From a virus, in IMG/VR virus record IMGVR_UViG_3300046660_000219, positions 141,909 to 205,908 of that record: DNA of 64,000 nucleotides; one strand, 5' to 3'. The translations under genes and the position numbers were made by a program. Shown here one piece after another: positions 36,426 through 44,774 of this stretch; position 1 is the first letter of the stretch, and every line of letters begins with the position of its first letter. The notes beneath the pieces were generated by a model. That model had not been told where the DNA came from. It made no database searches and saw only the letters and a list, made by a program, of their open reading frames with translations.

Positions 36426-36842
36426 CTAGTGAGGTCTCGTGGGGAACATGTAGATTACGCGGACGTTTTGGTTTTCGGCCCACTCGATTTCCCTTAGCGT
36501 GCTTTCACCCAAATAATTACCAGGATTGACCACGAAGATCATGTCGCTCATGGCGATCTTGTCAAAGTGTAGACTGTCGAGATCGCGCTTGGCCTGACAG
36601 TCGCCACCGTCACTAGTTAGAAACATCGCGCCAGTGGGAGAATCTGCGTGACCAAAACAAAATAAAGGTAGAACAATAGCACCGGACAACGACAGATGCA
36701 TTGGAGCTAATGCGTGCGCTTCAGGAAAGCGTGAAGAGCCACACAGCGTAATTACCATGCGCTTGTGAGTTTGTTCAACCTCTCGCGTATCCATAGCGTT
36801 CATGGCGGCAGAAATCTCTTTGATAGGAAAACCGGGCGGCAT
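36426..36842 (-). CDS. Nucleoside 2-deoxyribosyltransferase-like protein
   Basis: 138 aa from ATG 36842 (AAAGGTA upstream). VITLCGSSRFPEAH (30-43), LDSLHFDKIAMSD (88-100) and NPGNYLGESTLREIEWA (106-122) are the three signature stretches of the Rossmann-like family that includes deoxyribosyltransferases, with a Gly-rich substrate loop and an E-S-T segment at the active site. May salvage or hydrolyse deoxynucleosides, or act on a nucleotide signal. Confidence 0.7.
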   Translation of the reverse strand: MPPGFPIKEISAAMNAMDTREVEQTHKRMVITLCGSSRFPEAHALAPMHLSLSGAIVLPLFCFGHADSPTGAMFLTSDGGDCQAKRDLDSLHFDKIAMSDMIFVVNPGNYLGESTLREIEWAENQNVRVIYMFPTRPH

Positions 36843-36844
36843 GT

Positions 36845-37294
36845 TTATACCTTTACAGGTGTGACTAGATCGAGTAACCGCGTCCTGACGGCATCCCAAT
36901 CGACCGGCAAGGCGGAACGGTAAAGAATAGTAGCGTAACCACGTAGCGGTCGTAACCCAGGTCTGATGAAAGCGTCTGTGAACATCGGCACGCCGTTCGC
37001 CACTCCGACGATACCGTCAAGAACACCCATGAAACCACCGTCGATTAGGTAGACCTGGGCATTTGTCACGGTAGCCAAGGACATCTGACTTGCCAGCTTG
37101 GGACTGCCTAAGTAGTGTTTGCCGTACGCTTCTGGACTCAACAGGATTGCCGCGACCGTTCCTGTATGCATGAGAGACGACAATGACACCAAGAAACGAT
37201 CATGTGTCTCATCAATGGTGTGCGACGGAATCGCCTGCAATACCATTGTTTGCGCCCACTGTATGGCTTCAGGCGCTGGTATGATAGTAGTCAT
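36845..37294 (-). CDS. Hypothetical protein, 149 aa
   Basis: Helical start (PEAIQWAQTMVLQ), hydrophobic TVAAILLSPEAYG, YLIDGGFMGVLDGIVGVANG. Co-translated with the neighbours (overlap of 4 nt on the right). Family not recognised. Confidence 0.65.
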   Translation of the reverse strand: MTTIIPAPEAIQWAQTMVLQAIPSHTIDETHDRFLVSLSSLMHTGTVAAILLSPEAYGKHYLGSPKLASQMSLATVTNAQVYLIDGGFMGVLDGIVGVANGVPMFTDAFIRPGLRPLRGYATILYRSALPVDWDAVRTRLLDLVTPVKV

Positions 37295-37989
37295 GCCTGT
37301 ACGTCCTTGCTTATCTTCTCTCTAGCAGCCGCCATTTGCTCAGCTAGGCCCGGCGGGCGTCGTATATCCACAGACACGTTACCATTATCGTGAACGGTGA
37401 CGTGCGCATTGGGACCGAAACGTTCGTGCATGTCTTGCTTTAGTGATTGCTTGTGAGCTTCACTTACCAACAAGGCCACGTAGGCGTTGTGATGACGCGT
37501 TAGCTGTTCGTCCACGGTCAGCGCGTTCATACGCACGAAATCTATGTGTACGTCGTAAGCACGTGCCAGTCGCCCTTCATCAAAATACTGCCGCCAATGC
37601 GCTACTATTTCAGCACCTGTTGCCCCATTGGCTAGCAGTATGCAGCCTTGCCTCTGCATACTGTGTAGGATGCTGTCATTGGCGGACTGATCGCGACCGT
37701 GTTTGTACGCCTCGCTAAGCGTGCGGCCGCCAGTTAGAAAGGTACGAGCACCATGTTGAGTCTTGTCCGCGTACTTAGGGTCGTCGTAATCGTAGTTAGC
37801 TGGGTTGAGCTTGTGTCGTGCGAAGTCAGCGAAAGCCAGATCCGACTCGTAGTCACGATTGCGACGTACAGCCACTTCCGTACCATTACCACCACAACGG
37901 AAACACGGATCCGGACAAAAATGTGCGTCGGACTCGGGGTCGCAACCAGAGCCAGCACAGCGTGAACAATACTGCTTCCGACCAACCAT
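37291..37989 (-). CDS. Zinc-finger (DnaJ-like Cys motif) hypothetical protein, 232 aa
   Basis: N-terminal CSRCAGSGCD and CFRCGGNGT (8-37) are CxxCxGxG repeats like DnaJ, extended by CPDPC. The remaining 190 residues are helical, with an Ala-rich segment and VHDNGNVSVDIRR. No J domain. Role unknown. Confidence 0.7.
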   Translation of the reverse strand: MVGRKQYCSRCAGSGCDPESDAHFCPDPCFRCGGNGTEVAVRRNRDYESDLAFADFARHKLNPANYDYDDPKYADKTQHGARTFLTGGRTLSEAYKHGRDQSANDSILHSMQRQGCILLANGATGAEIVAHWRQYFDEGRLARAYDVHIDFVRMNALTVDEQLTRHHNAYVALLVSEAHKQSLKQDMHERFGPNAHVTVHDNGNVSVDIRRPPGLAEQMAAAREKISKDVQA

Positions 37990-37994
37990 CTTTA

Positions 37995-38276
37995 TTACCT
38001 TTTCTTTGAACGTGACGGTAAATTGGCGCGCGATCGTTCATGTTTACGCTTAAGCCGTGACGTGGCTCGATCTCTGGCTTTACGCACCCTACAGTGGGCT
38101 TCGGGGCTGAAATAAATACGAGTCAGTGGCGAGTAATCCCAGCCGCTAATCTTGTGTAGAACACGTGCACGATCATCGCTAGACAATTCACCCAACGCGA
38201 TCTCAGTAACAACACCACACTGCAATTGTGTTGATATGGGTAAGGAGTTGTACAGGAAGTACATTGTCTCTGACAT
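37995..38276 (-). CDS. Hypothetical basic protein, 93 aa
   Basis: N-terminal alpha/beta (MSETMYFLYNSLPISTQLQC), C-terminal 35 residues very basic (RKARDRATSRLKRKHERSR). Nucleic-acid binding is plausible. Confidence 0.65.
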   Translation of the reverse strand: MSETMYFLYNSLPISTQLQCGVVTEIALGELSSDDRARVLHKISGWDYSPLTRIYFSPEAHCRVRKARDRATSRLKRKHERSRANLPSRSKKR

Positions 38277-38286
38277 CTCTAACTAC

Positions 38287-38514
38287 CTATCCTGGCCCAT
38301 GGTAGGTGTCCCTCTTGGCGTGATAGGGACATCTGTCATAGGCGGCGCGCTCGGCTTGTAGAGCAGTGATGGCTCGATCTATCAACCGCTGCGCTTCACT
38401 CGAACTCGTACCATTTACGTGGATACGCGTAGACACATTACCACTAAGCGGTACGCGAACGGTTACCGTTAATCCAGGATCATCAGATATCGTGGAAAGT
38501 TCGTTGTGACTCAT
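38287..38514 (-). CDS. Hypothetical protein, 75 aa
   Basis: ATG 38514 (GGGAGTTAGTC upstream). Beta-rich (LTVTVRVPLSGNVSTRIHV) then helix SEAQRLIDRAITALQAERA. Not recognised. Confidence 0.65.
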   Translation of the reverse strand: MSHNELSTISDDPGLTVTVRVPLSGNVSTRIHVNGTSSSEAQRLIDRAITALQAERAAYDRCPYHAKRDTYHGPG

Positions 38515-38516
38515 GA

Positions 38517-39110
38517 CTAACTCCCTCTGATCTTTATCGGTTTGAACGGCTCCGTGATCCAACCGACTGCGCGTCTAATGTCATCCGTCGTGTTGCACGG
38601 AATAGTAACTACGCGATCAAGCAAGACGTCCGCGCTAGCGACGAGATTTGCCACCTGTGTTTTAGTGGCCTTCAGGAAGCGTTCGGTTTGCACCCGTTCT
38701 TGTTTGCGCCGTGCTTCTAGCACGCGCGGGTGTGCATAGGTCTTGGCTAACCGCACGCTGTAACCAGCCGCTAGACAGGCGGCTAAGAATTTACCATTAC
38801 CAAGACGCGCACCCTCTACCACGTAGTGCCGGAACACTGTGCTGGCGATGAACGCCAAAGCGTGCGGCTGTACCGCTTGCGAGAGGCGATCTGTTCCGGG
38901 GAATTGTTGGGTCGCGTCTTCGTAGCTTTTTCCGATCACGCAGGTGATCCCATCTCGCATGACGTAGTGTGGAGTCCATTTGACGTCGTGGAAGGTAGCG
39001 TCACGTACCAGCTCACGCACAATGGTAGATTTACCTGTGCATGGCTCCCCTACGATCATCGTCACGGATTTGCGCCGCGTGAACATTGGCCCGATAGATG
39101 TTCTGGTCAT
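38517..39110 (-). CDS. P-loop kinase-like NTPase, 197 aa
   Basis: Walker A GEPCTGKST (21-29), then YVMRDG, a VVEGARLGNGKF segment and a Lys/Arg-rich RRKQERVQTERFLK lid-like helix; the layout fits small AAA_33/dephospho-CoA-kinase-like kinases. Substrate unknown. Its start overlaps the stop of the next gene. Confidence 0.65.
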   Translation of the reverse strand: MTRTSIGPMFTRRKSVTMIVGEPCTGKSTIVRELVRDATFHDVKWTPHYVMRDGITCVIGKSYEDATQQFPGTDRLSQAVQPHALAFIASTVFRHYVVEGARLGNGKFLAACLAAGYSVRLAKTYAHPRVLEARRKQERVQTERFLKATKTQVANLVASADVLLDRVVTIPCNTTDDIRRAVGWITEPFKPIKIRGS

Positions 39111-39373
39111 TCCTTGATGCCTCCACAACTACGTACTATTTCAATCAACACGTCCATATGTGATTTTAATGGGTAAATGGAGAAGAACACAGGATCAATG
39201 GGGACAATATGGGTGAGATATGGTCCACCGTCCAGAAACACGCGCTCGCCATCATTGAATACGCACATGTAATTCCAACCCAAAGCGTCAGCGATTTGCG
39301 CAAACAGTTCACGGGTACGTCGATGCGCGTAGTCTAGTATTTCGAAGTGATCTGCGTCTTTAACATACTGCAT
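39107..39373 (-). CDS. Hypothetical protein, 88 aa
   Basis: Start at the ATG at 39373, which has AAAGGATGCG at the right spacing. Begins MQYVKDADHFEILDYAHRR; alpha/beta, ends EIVRSCGGIKE. Confidence 0.65.
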   Translation of the reverse strand: MQYVKDADHFEILDYAHRRTRELFAQIADALGWNYMCVFNDGERVFLDGGPYLTHIVPIDPVFFSIYPLKSHMDVLIEIVRSCGGIKE

Positions 39374-39385
39374 CGAACGCATCCT

Positions 39386-39829
39386 TTACACAGCTAGGAA
39401 GCCTTTGGCATTCTTTTTCGCGTTGCGCTTGGTGAAGTGTTCAATCGGTTTGGACAACACGCGCTCAAGCTCTGTCGCCACAGCGTTGTCGAAGTCTACA
39501 CCGGCGGCTTGTGCCAGAACCATAGCCGTCACGCCAATGCCACCTAGCTCTTGAAAAATAGTACCAACTGGACGCCGATCGATTTCGTCCAGCAGCTTAC
39601 GCGCCATGACCGGATCACCATCGCAAGCTTGGTAGCCTTCGTAGGCTTCTTCTAGCAGGCGCAGAGCACGTTGCTTGAGGTCAGTTGCTTCCTTGTACGT
39701 GAACGCCGCTATAGCCCACTCAGTGGCCACTGATTGCCGTTCGGGGTGCGCTTCAAAACGCGGCACGCCGTCATTACGGAAGCTGACGAAGGACGCGGAA
39801 AAAGTAATGGTAACTGGTTGTGTGGTCAT
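39386..39829 (-). CDS. MazG-like nucleotide pyrophosphohydrolase
   Basis: 147 aa. RALRLLEEAYEGYQ (55-68, EExxE metal site), RRPVGTIFQELGGIGVTAMVLAQAAG (85-110) and a final LERVLSKPIEHFTKR match the compact phage MazG-like family, which hydrolyses NTPs/dNTPs to monophosphates. N-terminal 40 residues are an extra beta-rich piece. Beside nrdB, consistent with a role in nucleotide-pool control. Confidence 0.8.
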   Translation of the reverse strand: MTTQPVTITFSASFVSFRNDGVPRFEAHPERQSVATEWAIAAFTYKEATDLKQRALRLLEEAYEGYQACDGDPVMARKLLDEIDRRPVGTIFQELGGIGVTAMVLAQAAGVDFDNAVATELERVLSKPIEHFTKRNAKKNAKGFLAV

Positions 39830-39882
39830 AGTGTGTCCCTTCGTGTGTCTCGTTCTGAATTAGCGCCGAGGTCCAAACGTAG

Positions 39883-39915
39883 AAAACCCCGTGGCCTTTA
39901 CGGGACCACGGGGTT
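39883..39915 (-). terminator. Strong intrinsic terminator of nrdB
   Basis: AACCCCGTGG / CCACGGGGTT stem with 11 nt loop and a TTTTC tail on the minus strand. Confidence 0.9.
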
Positions 39916-39921
39916 TTACTA

Positions 39922-40980
39922 TTACTCAGCAGCTAATATGCCGGAGGAGCGCCGGGACAGCAATTGCTCGAATTGCGTCCATACACCTTCTGCGCCATCC
40001 CACTTTCCTTGGGTAGCGCCCTTGCTGTATTCGGTGGCACGCGCTTCGAAGAAATTGGCGTGTTCGACACCGCTCAGCATCGATTGCAACCAATCGAGCG
40101 GGTTAACGCGATTGTCGCCATAAACGGTAGGTAACCGAAGCTGGCGTAACCGCCAGTCGGCGATGAAGCGAATGTAGGCTTTGATGTCGTTAGGCGTCAT
40201 GCCTTGGATGTCACCCGCCTCGAACGCAAGATCGATGAACTTGTCCTCAAGACCGACTACCGTCTTGCAGCAATCAATGATGTCATCCTGAACCGACTTG
40301 GTGACACACCCGGTCTCGGCATTAAAGGTATGGTAGAGCTTGATGATTGCTTCACAGTGCAAGCTCTCGTCGCGGATCGACCACGACACTACCTGACCCA
40401 TACCCTTCATCTTGTTGTGGCGCGGGAAGTTCATCAGCATCGCGAAGCTGGCGAACAACTGTAATCCTTCGGTGAAGCCGCCGAACATCGCCATGGTCCG
40501 CGCAATGTCTGCATTGGTTTCGACGCCGAACGTCTGCATGTAGTCGTGCTTGTCGCGCATGGCTTGATAGTCCATGAACGCGTTGAATTCGCTGTCGGGC
40601 ATACCGATGGTTTCTAGCAACAGCGCATAGGCCGCGATGTGTACTGTTTCCATATTGGCGAACGACGACAGCATCATCTTCACCTCGGTTGGTTTGAAGA
40701 CGCGCGCATACCGTTCCATGTAGTTATCATTGACCTCGATATCCGCTTGCGTGAAGAAACGGAAGATTTGGGTCAATAGGTTGCGCTCCTTGTCGTTGAG
40801 CTTAGTCGCCCAATCCTTCAGATCTTCGCCTAGCGGGATCTCTTCGCCAAGCCAGTGAATCTGTTGCTGACGCTTCCACGCTTCGTATGCCCATGGGTAG
40901 GAAAATGGTTTATAGGCTTTTGACGGTGTTAGGAGCCTAGGAAGTGTACCATCAGAGAGAAGATAAGGGGAGATGGTCAT
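39922..40980 (-). CDS. nrdB: Ribonucleotide reductase class I beta subunit
   Basis: 352 aa, full length. Di-iron/manganese ligands can be placed: TQADIEVND (Asp80), METVH (Glu111, His114), FTEGLQ (Glu171), RDESLH (Glu205, His208); Tyr118 four residues after His114 is the usual radical tyrosine position. Pairs with an NrdA that must lie elsewhere. Supplies dNTPs for phage replication. The ATG overlaps the TGA of the upstream HNH gene (ATGA), and the first 27 codons are a second copy of sequence found at 41450-41554. Confidence 0.95.
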   Translation of the reverse strand: MTISPYLLSDGTLPRLLTPSKAYKPFSYPWAYEAWKRQQQIHWLGEEIPLGEDLKDWATKLNDKERNLLTQIFRFFTQADIEVNDNYMERYARVFKPTEVKMMLSSFANMETVHIAAYALLLETIGMPDSEFNAFMDYQAMRDKHDYMQTFGVETNADIARTMAMFGGFTEGLQLFASFAMLMNFPRHNKMKGMGQVVSWSIRDESLHCEAIIKLYHTFNAETGCVTKSVQDDIIDCCKTVVGLEDKFIDLAFEAGDIQGMTPNDIKAYIRFIADWRLRQLRLPTVYGDNRVNPLDWLQSMLSGVEHANFFEARATEYSKGATQGKWDGAEGVWTQFEQLLSRRSSGILAAE

Positions 40981-41444
40981 GCGGATACTCTCAAAATGGT
41001 GGCTTGTTCTTCAGCACGGCGTCGTGCATAAACACGCCCGGCTTCTGCGGCAGTATCGTAGTATCCGAGACTAACTCGTCTACCGTTTACATACATACGG
41101 GCTTGATAACGTCCGCTGGTCTTGTGGCAAACAACACCAGGATTTCGCGTACTATTACGTTTAATCTCTTGTGTATTCCAGACATTCATTTGCGGAGTTG
41201 CTCGACGCAAATTCTTTCGTCTGTTATCTACTGTACACCCGTTCTTATGATCACCAAATACACCATCGCGGGGGCGCAAGCCCAACACAAGGCGATGCAT
41301 GTATATCATGTTACCTTTCTTATCCGTGGCTACCACATAATGCTTAGCACCAGTCTTGGTGACACGCCACGTGTATTTGGACACCAGTGCGTGGTCTGCT
41401 TTGTCGTACAGTACCATTACACCGGTTTTGGTGATCAGATACAC
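40977..41444 (-). CDS. HNH homing endonuclease with AP2 DNA-binding domain
   Basis: About 155 aa from a GTG at 41442-41444 that follows the truncated nrdB copy by 5 nt (an ATG at 41417 is an alternative; the frame stays open to 41573). YMHRLVLGL and GDHKNGCTVDNRRKNLR give the HNH core (His-x-Asp-His, Asn, Asn) and GVVCHKTSGRYQARMYVNGR...LGYYDTAAEAGRVYAR the AP2-type DNA-recognition part. Inserted between two copies of the nrdB start. Confidence 0.85.
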   Translation of the reverse strand: MYLITKTGVMVLYDKADHALVSKYTWRVTKTGAKHYVVATDKKGNMIYMHRLVLGLRPRDGVFGDHKNGCTVDNRRKNLRRATPQMNVWNTQEIKRNSTRNPGVVCHKTSGRYQARMYVNGRRVSLGYYDTAAEAGRVYARRRAEEQATILRVSA

Positions 41445-41449
41445 GGCGA

Positions 41450-41554
41450 CTACGCGTACTTGAAAGGTTTGTACGCTTTTGACGGCGTAAGCAAACCCGG
41501 CAGCGTGCCGTCGGCAAGAAGATATGGCGACGAAGCAGACGACAGGAGGGACAT
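41450..41554 (-). pseudogene. Truncated second copy of the nrdB 5' end
   Basis: ATG at 41552-41554 with AAGGA upstream; reads MSLLSSASSPYLLADGTLP, then 7 residues later PSKAYKPF, then a stop. The intact nrdB begins MTISPYLLSDGTLPRLLTPS...KAYKPFSY. So the 34-codon fragment is the original start of nrdB, cut after KPFKYA by the endonuclease gene. Confidence 0.8.
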
Positions 41555-41662
41555 GGAAAATCCTTGAACACAAAAGGGTACGCGGCGGACCAAAACTGGT
41601 CGTACCCGGAAGGGTGGGCGGTCCCTAATAAATTACGAGACACGCCCACTCCGTTTACTCAT

Positions 41663-41890
41663 TTACAGAGTGCCTAACAAAAGTATTGCTAGCACACATA
41701 CTCCCGCTGGTAGCCAGAAGATCGTCCAGAAAAGACACGCAAGAAACGATAGGGTTTTGCTGGACTGGCTCTGGAACGTCATGTTGCTACCAACCTGGCT
41801 TTGGTAGAACATCGTACCCAGAGCACCGATCAAAAGGTAGAGAAGTATGCAGATGATCAACACAGGTGGGATGACTAAGGAGACCTGCAC
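41663..41890 (-). CDS. Two-helix membrane protein, 75 aa
   Basis: GTG start (AAAGGTAACAAATC upstream). Hydrophobic helices at 5-26 and 47-74 with a short polar loop, so a hairpin in the inner membrane. It could be holin-like by topology but has no lysis neighbours. Confidence 0.65.
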   Translation of the reverse strand: MQVSLVIPPVLIICILLYLLIGALGTMFYQSQVGSNMTFQSQSSKTLSFLACLFWTIFWLPAGVCVLAILLLGTL

Positions 41891-41902
41891 GATTTGTTAC
41901 CT

Positions 41903-42835
41903 TTATTTTGATACACTCTTGGCGTATTCGCTGTAGACGATTTCCGAATGAAGCGCGTCGGCTACGTCAACGACATCTTGCGGCGTGACAGGAACAGTGG
42001 GTAACCCACTTCTCTTTGCGGCATCAGCCATCTTGATCATCGCGACTTCGTTTGCGAGTAGAGCCCAATCCACCAAGGCGATCCGCTTGGCGAGAACCTT
42101 GGAGAATTCTTCGCGTACGATGGCGCGCGTGTCGTATGGCGGACGCGTGTTTATCAGTGCACCAACAAACGGTACGAGATTAGCCGGACTGTAGGTCGGC
42201 GGTTTGATGACCTTACCGTATTGATCCTTGTTTGGACGTCCCGTAACCGGATCCATCTTGCTACTATTACTACGATCGACTTCAGCAATCGAACTGTCGT
42301 AGTCGAATCCAAAGGAGATCGCTGCACCAGTGTTGACCACGTCCATGTCACAGAGACCATCGAGGATCTGAACAGCGTCGCCAGCGAAGAAGCCATCATG
42401 GAAGGTTTCGAACGACTCTTCCAACGTCAAGCGAACACGCAGACGGTAATCTTCAGCGGATGGCCATTGCGGTGTAGCAGGGCGCGGTTGCTCGTACTTC
42501 CCCATCAATGCGTACACGCGCGTGTACGTGGTTGGTTTGCTGGAAAAGGTAAAGTGCGAGCTAGTGACAGACAGAGCATCCGGGCGTATCAGCATATTGT
42601 ACGGAATAGCGTCAACATGGACAAGTGAGTCGCCAATTAGCCCAGGCGAAATGACGCAATTCTCACCAGCAGGTAGCACGGCCTTCCCCAAATACGTCCA
42701 CGTAGAGGTATCCTTTTGCGACGACGCTACATCACCTGTACCGCCTTCAAGGAAGGCGCGCGTAGTTTCTGCAACATCAAGCTCCAACTCTTCGTGAGCT
42801 TCGGTGAATTCGGCCGAGCGTGTAGTATCAGACAT
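41903..42835 (-). CDS. All-alpha NTP pyrophosphohydrolase (MazG/HisE-like) with N-terminal extension
   Basis: 310 aa. The C-terminal domain has RLTLEESFETFHDGF (135-149, EExxE), Asp159 and Asp163 (QILDGLCDMDVV), EVDRSNSSK (185-193) and GKVIKPPTYSPANL (207-220), the signature of phage phosphoribosyl-ATP-pyrophosphohydrolase-like proteins. A 120 aa beta-rich N-terminal part is not usual. Second pyrophosphohydrolase of the window; it may clean the dNTP pool or degrade an alarmone. Confidence 0.8.
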   Translation of the reverse strand: MSDTTRSAEFTEAHEELELDVAETTRAFLEGGTGDVASSQKDTSTWTYLGKAVLPAGENCVISPGLIGDSLVHVDAIPYNMLIRPDALSVTSSHFTFSSKPTTYTRVYALMGKYEQPRPATPQWPSAEDYRLRVRLTLEESFETFHDGFFAGDAVQILDGLCDMDVVNTGAAISFGFDYDSSIAEVDRSNSSKMDPVTGRPNKDQYGKVIKPPTYSPANLVPFVGALINTRPPYDTRAIVREEFSKVLAKRIALVDWALLANEVAMIKMADAAKRSGLPTVPVTPQDVVDVADALHSEIVYSEYAKSVSK

Positions 42836-42852
42836 GTACTATTTCCTTGTTG

Positions 42853-43794
42853 TTAGGCGGAGTTACCTACGCCAAGAGACTCTTCCGTGCAATCCCAATC
42901 GATGTCGTATTCCATCAACGTGGCCATACCATTTGCCGCGCGATGGTGATTGATCCGATTCATCACAGCCTTTCGTGACAGGATACCAACGTCCTGCATA
43001 TAGAAGTGGCCATCCATCGTCTTGTGTACCTTATCACCCTTCTTTACGAGATAGGCGACGGGGCGCAACAAAGTCCTTTGTGGCGTGCCTACGCCCTTAT
43101 CGACGATGACTGACGACGGCGGTTGCGGCCTAGGCGAAGACGGAACTGGAATTGCCGACGCCGCAGAGGCCGTTTTCCGGCCCGTAGAAGCCACGGAAGG
43201 CCTCGGTTGGCGTTCGGCTACCGGCTCCGTCGTTTTGATGGTCTGTACGGCACTCCCGCCCGTGGGCGGCTCTGCGTGTTCGCTGGTGGTGGGCTTGTAA
43301 CCACCCTGCACCTTTTCTGGGCAGTCTTGTTGCGCAACGCTACCTTTATTTGTCTCGCGACTCTGCGAACGTTCTTTGGAGCGTTCGATTGCGTCAACTT
43401 CCTTAGACCACGTGTCAATCGGCAAGGCGATAACGAAATGGTTGGGTGAAGAGTCCACAAGACAGCAAGGCGTTGACCCGCTCTTATGTAGCGGAGACCC
43501 GCGAAAGGACGGCAGGCTCAGCCGCATACCTCCCTTACCGTTACGCTTCGCACCGAAGTTGCCATTAGGATCGTGCGCAACCATCACTTGCCCAGCGTGT
43601 TCGTCCGTGCCGATGTCAACACGCACCTTGAGAAGCTTGTTGGCTTCACCTTCACCGAAACCCGAGACAAAGGTATCTGCCAGATGTAGATCGGTGCGGA
43701 CCTTACCGGTCTTGCTAACACTGGTGGACGTCGCCACCATCGGTGTGCCCTTGATACGCGTGGGCTTACTATTTGAGAGAGTTTCCCAGCCCAT
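42853..43794 (-). CDS. Hypothetical protein, 313 aa
   Basis: Long, with a disordered Ser/Pro/Thr/Gln middle (about 130-230) between an N-terminal beta-rich part and a C-terminal domain (LVKKGDKVHKTMDGHFYMQDVGILSRKAVMNRINHHRAANG) that could be a DNA-binding helix pair. Not recognised. Confidence 0.65.
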   Translation of the reverse strand: MGWETLSNSKPTRIKGTPMVATSTSVSKTGKVRTDLHLADTFVSGFGEGEANKLLKVRVDIGTDEHAGQVMVAHDPNGNFGAKRNGKGGMRLSLPSFRGSPLHKSGSTPCCLVDSSPNHFVIALPIDTWSKEVDAIERSKERSQSRETNKGSVAQQDCPEKVQGGYKPTTSEHAEPPTGGSAVQTIKTTEPVAERQPRPSVASTGRKTASAASAIPVPSSPRPQPPSSVIVDKGVGTPQRTLLRPVAYLVKKGDKVHKTMDGHFYMQDVGILSRKAVMNRINHHRAANGMATLMEYDIDWDCTEESLGVGNSA

Positions 43795-43827
43795 TTTGTT
43801 ACGACCCTTGTTGTGCGTTGTTAGTAT

Positions 43828-44094
43828 TTATTGCGGACGGAAGCGACGCTCCGGAATCCACACGCCGTTGACGCGCACCTGACAGCCGCCGACAAACTTG
43901 TAGCGGGTCTGTACACCGTCGTACGCCGTGGCGCAGTTAATGCGCTGCGGCACTTGTTCGATCAACTGAACTGCGCCGATAAACAGCAACAGTGCCGCAA
44001 CACAGAATGTCATGTAGACCCACGGAAGGTCCCAAAATCTGCGCTTATCATTACGAAAAGCAGAACGTAAACCAGGATGAGGGTTCATGCTCAT
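43828..44094 (-). CDS. Small single-pass membrane protein, 88 aa
   Basis: Helix VYMTFCVAALLLFIGAVQLI (26-45), then an INCATAYDGVQTRYKF...GCQVRVNGVWIPERRFR domain. A very similar C-terminal pattern (GC-x-V-x-V-x-G-x-WIPE) is common in small phage membrane proteins. Confidence 0.7.
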   Translation of the reverse strand: MSMNPHPGLRSAFRNDKRRFWDLPWVYMTFCVAALLLFIGAVQLIEQVPQRINCATAYDGVQTRYKFVGGCQVRVNGVWIPERRFRPQ

Positions 44095-44106
44095 TGTTTC
44101 TTACCT

Positions 44107-44481
44107 TTATGATTTTTGGACCAAGAGATCCACGGGAGGGATGTTGAGTTCGTGTTGTGCGTTGGCTACGAGACGCAACGTCTCTAGGTCTTGCTGCACC
44201 TTGTCTGGGGCTGCGGAGTCACGCGCCACTAGGCGCAGCAGATCGGTCACGCGAGCAAAACCCTCTGCGACGTCGTTGGACAGCACGATGAATTTGACGT
44301 CGCCGTTGACCTGATACGGAGCCTTGTACAAGCTATCGTTCAGATAACGGTAGAATTTTTTGAGTTGGGTTTTATGCAACGCGGGCGTTTCACCGATACC
44401 GGGCGCTACGACCACGGCTTCATTTTGGCGCAACAGAGCGTTGGCACGGGCCGCTACTTGCGCCCAGGTCTTCTTGACCAT
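44107..44481 (-). CDS. Hypothetical protein, 124 aa
   Basis: Basic N-terminus, helical (TWAQVAARANALLRQNEA; LKKFYRYLNDSLY; ETLRLVANAQHELN). No family recognised. Confidence 0.65.
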   Translation of the reverse strand: MVKKTWAQVAARANALLRQNEAVVVAPGIGETPALHKTQLKKFYRYLNDSLYKAPYQVNGDVKFIVLSNDVAEGFARVTDLLRLVARDSAAPDKVQQDLETLRLVANAQHELNIPPVDLLVQKS

Positions 44482-44521
44482 GTGGTATCCCTACTATTTA
44501 TGTTAATAGGGCTTCAGACAC

Positions 44522-44572
44522 GAAAAAGCCCTCGGAAGTCCAGAATGAATTAGCTCCGGAGTACCGAGGGCT
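44522..44572 (-). terminator. Intrinsic terminator
   Basis: AGCCCTCGG (44527-44535) and CCGAGGGCT (44564-44572) stem, with an inner hairpin and TTTTTC on the minus strand. Confidence 0.75.
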
Positions 44573-44598
44573 CTTTAAAGAGCGTGTGCTGGCTTCTG

Positions 44599-44703
44599 TT
44601 AGGTGTGGATGATCCCGAGGATCATACTAGCCACGACGAGAAAGATAGCTGCGCCAATGACGATGACGGCCACCTTGCGGCTCTTGCTCAGTTCTTGCGT
44701 CAC
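44599..44703 (-). CDS. Small membrane protein, 34 aa (GTG start)
   Basis: GTG with AAGGAC upstream; (M)TQELSKSRKVAVIVIGAAI then FLVVASMILGIIHT: one transmembrane helix with a positive N-terminal side. Confidence 0.6.
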   Translation of the reverse strand: MTQELSKSRKVAVIVIGAAIFLVVASMILGIIHT

Positions 44704-44745
44704 GTTGTGTCGTCCTTGTGTTAGTGGGAAAAAGGTACGCATATA

Positions 44746-44774
44746 AAGGAGGCTAGGGACGTCCCTAGCCTCCT
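44746..44774 (-). terminator. Palindromic intrinsic terminator
   Basis: AGGAGGCTAGGGAC / GTCCCTAGCCTCCT perfect 28 nt palindrome (44747-44774), TTTATA after it on the minus strand. It covers the stop codon of the gene at 44765. Confidence 0.85.

Noticed and set aside
40977-41554. A group I intron in nrdB with an HNH gene, as in T4
   Set aside because: The sequence after the insertion repeats the nrdB start with its own ATG instead of continuing from the broken codon, so this is an insertion plus 5' duplication, not an intron between exons.
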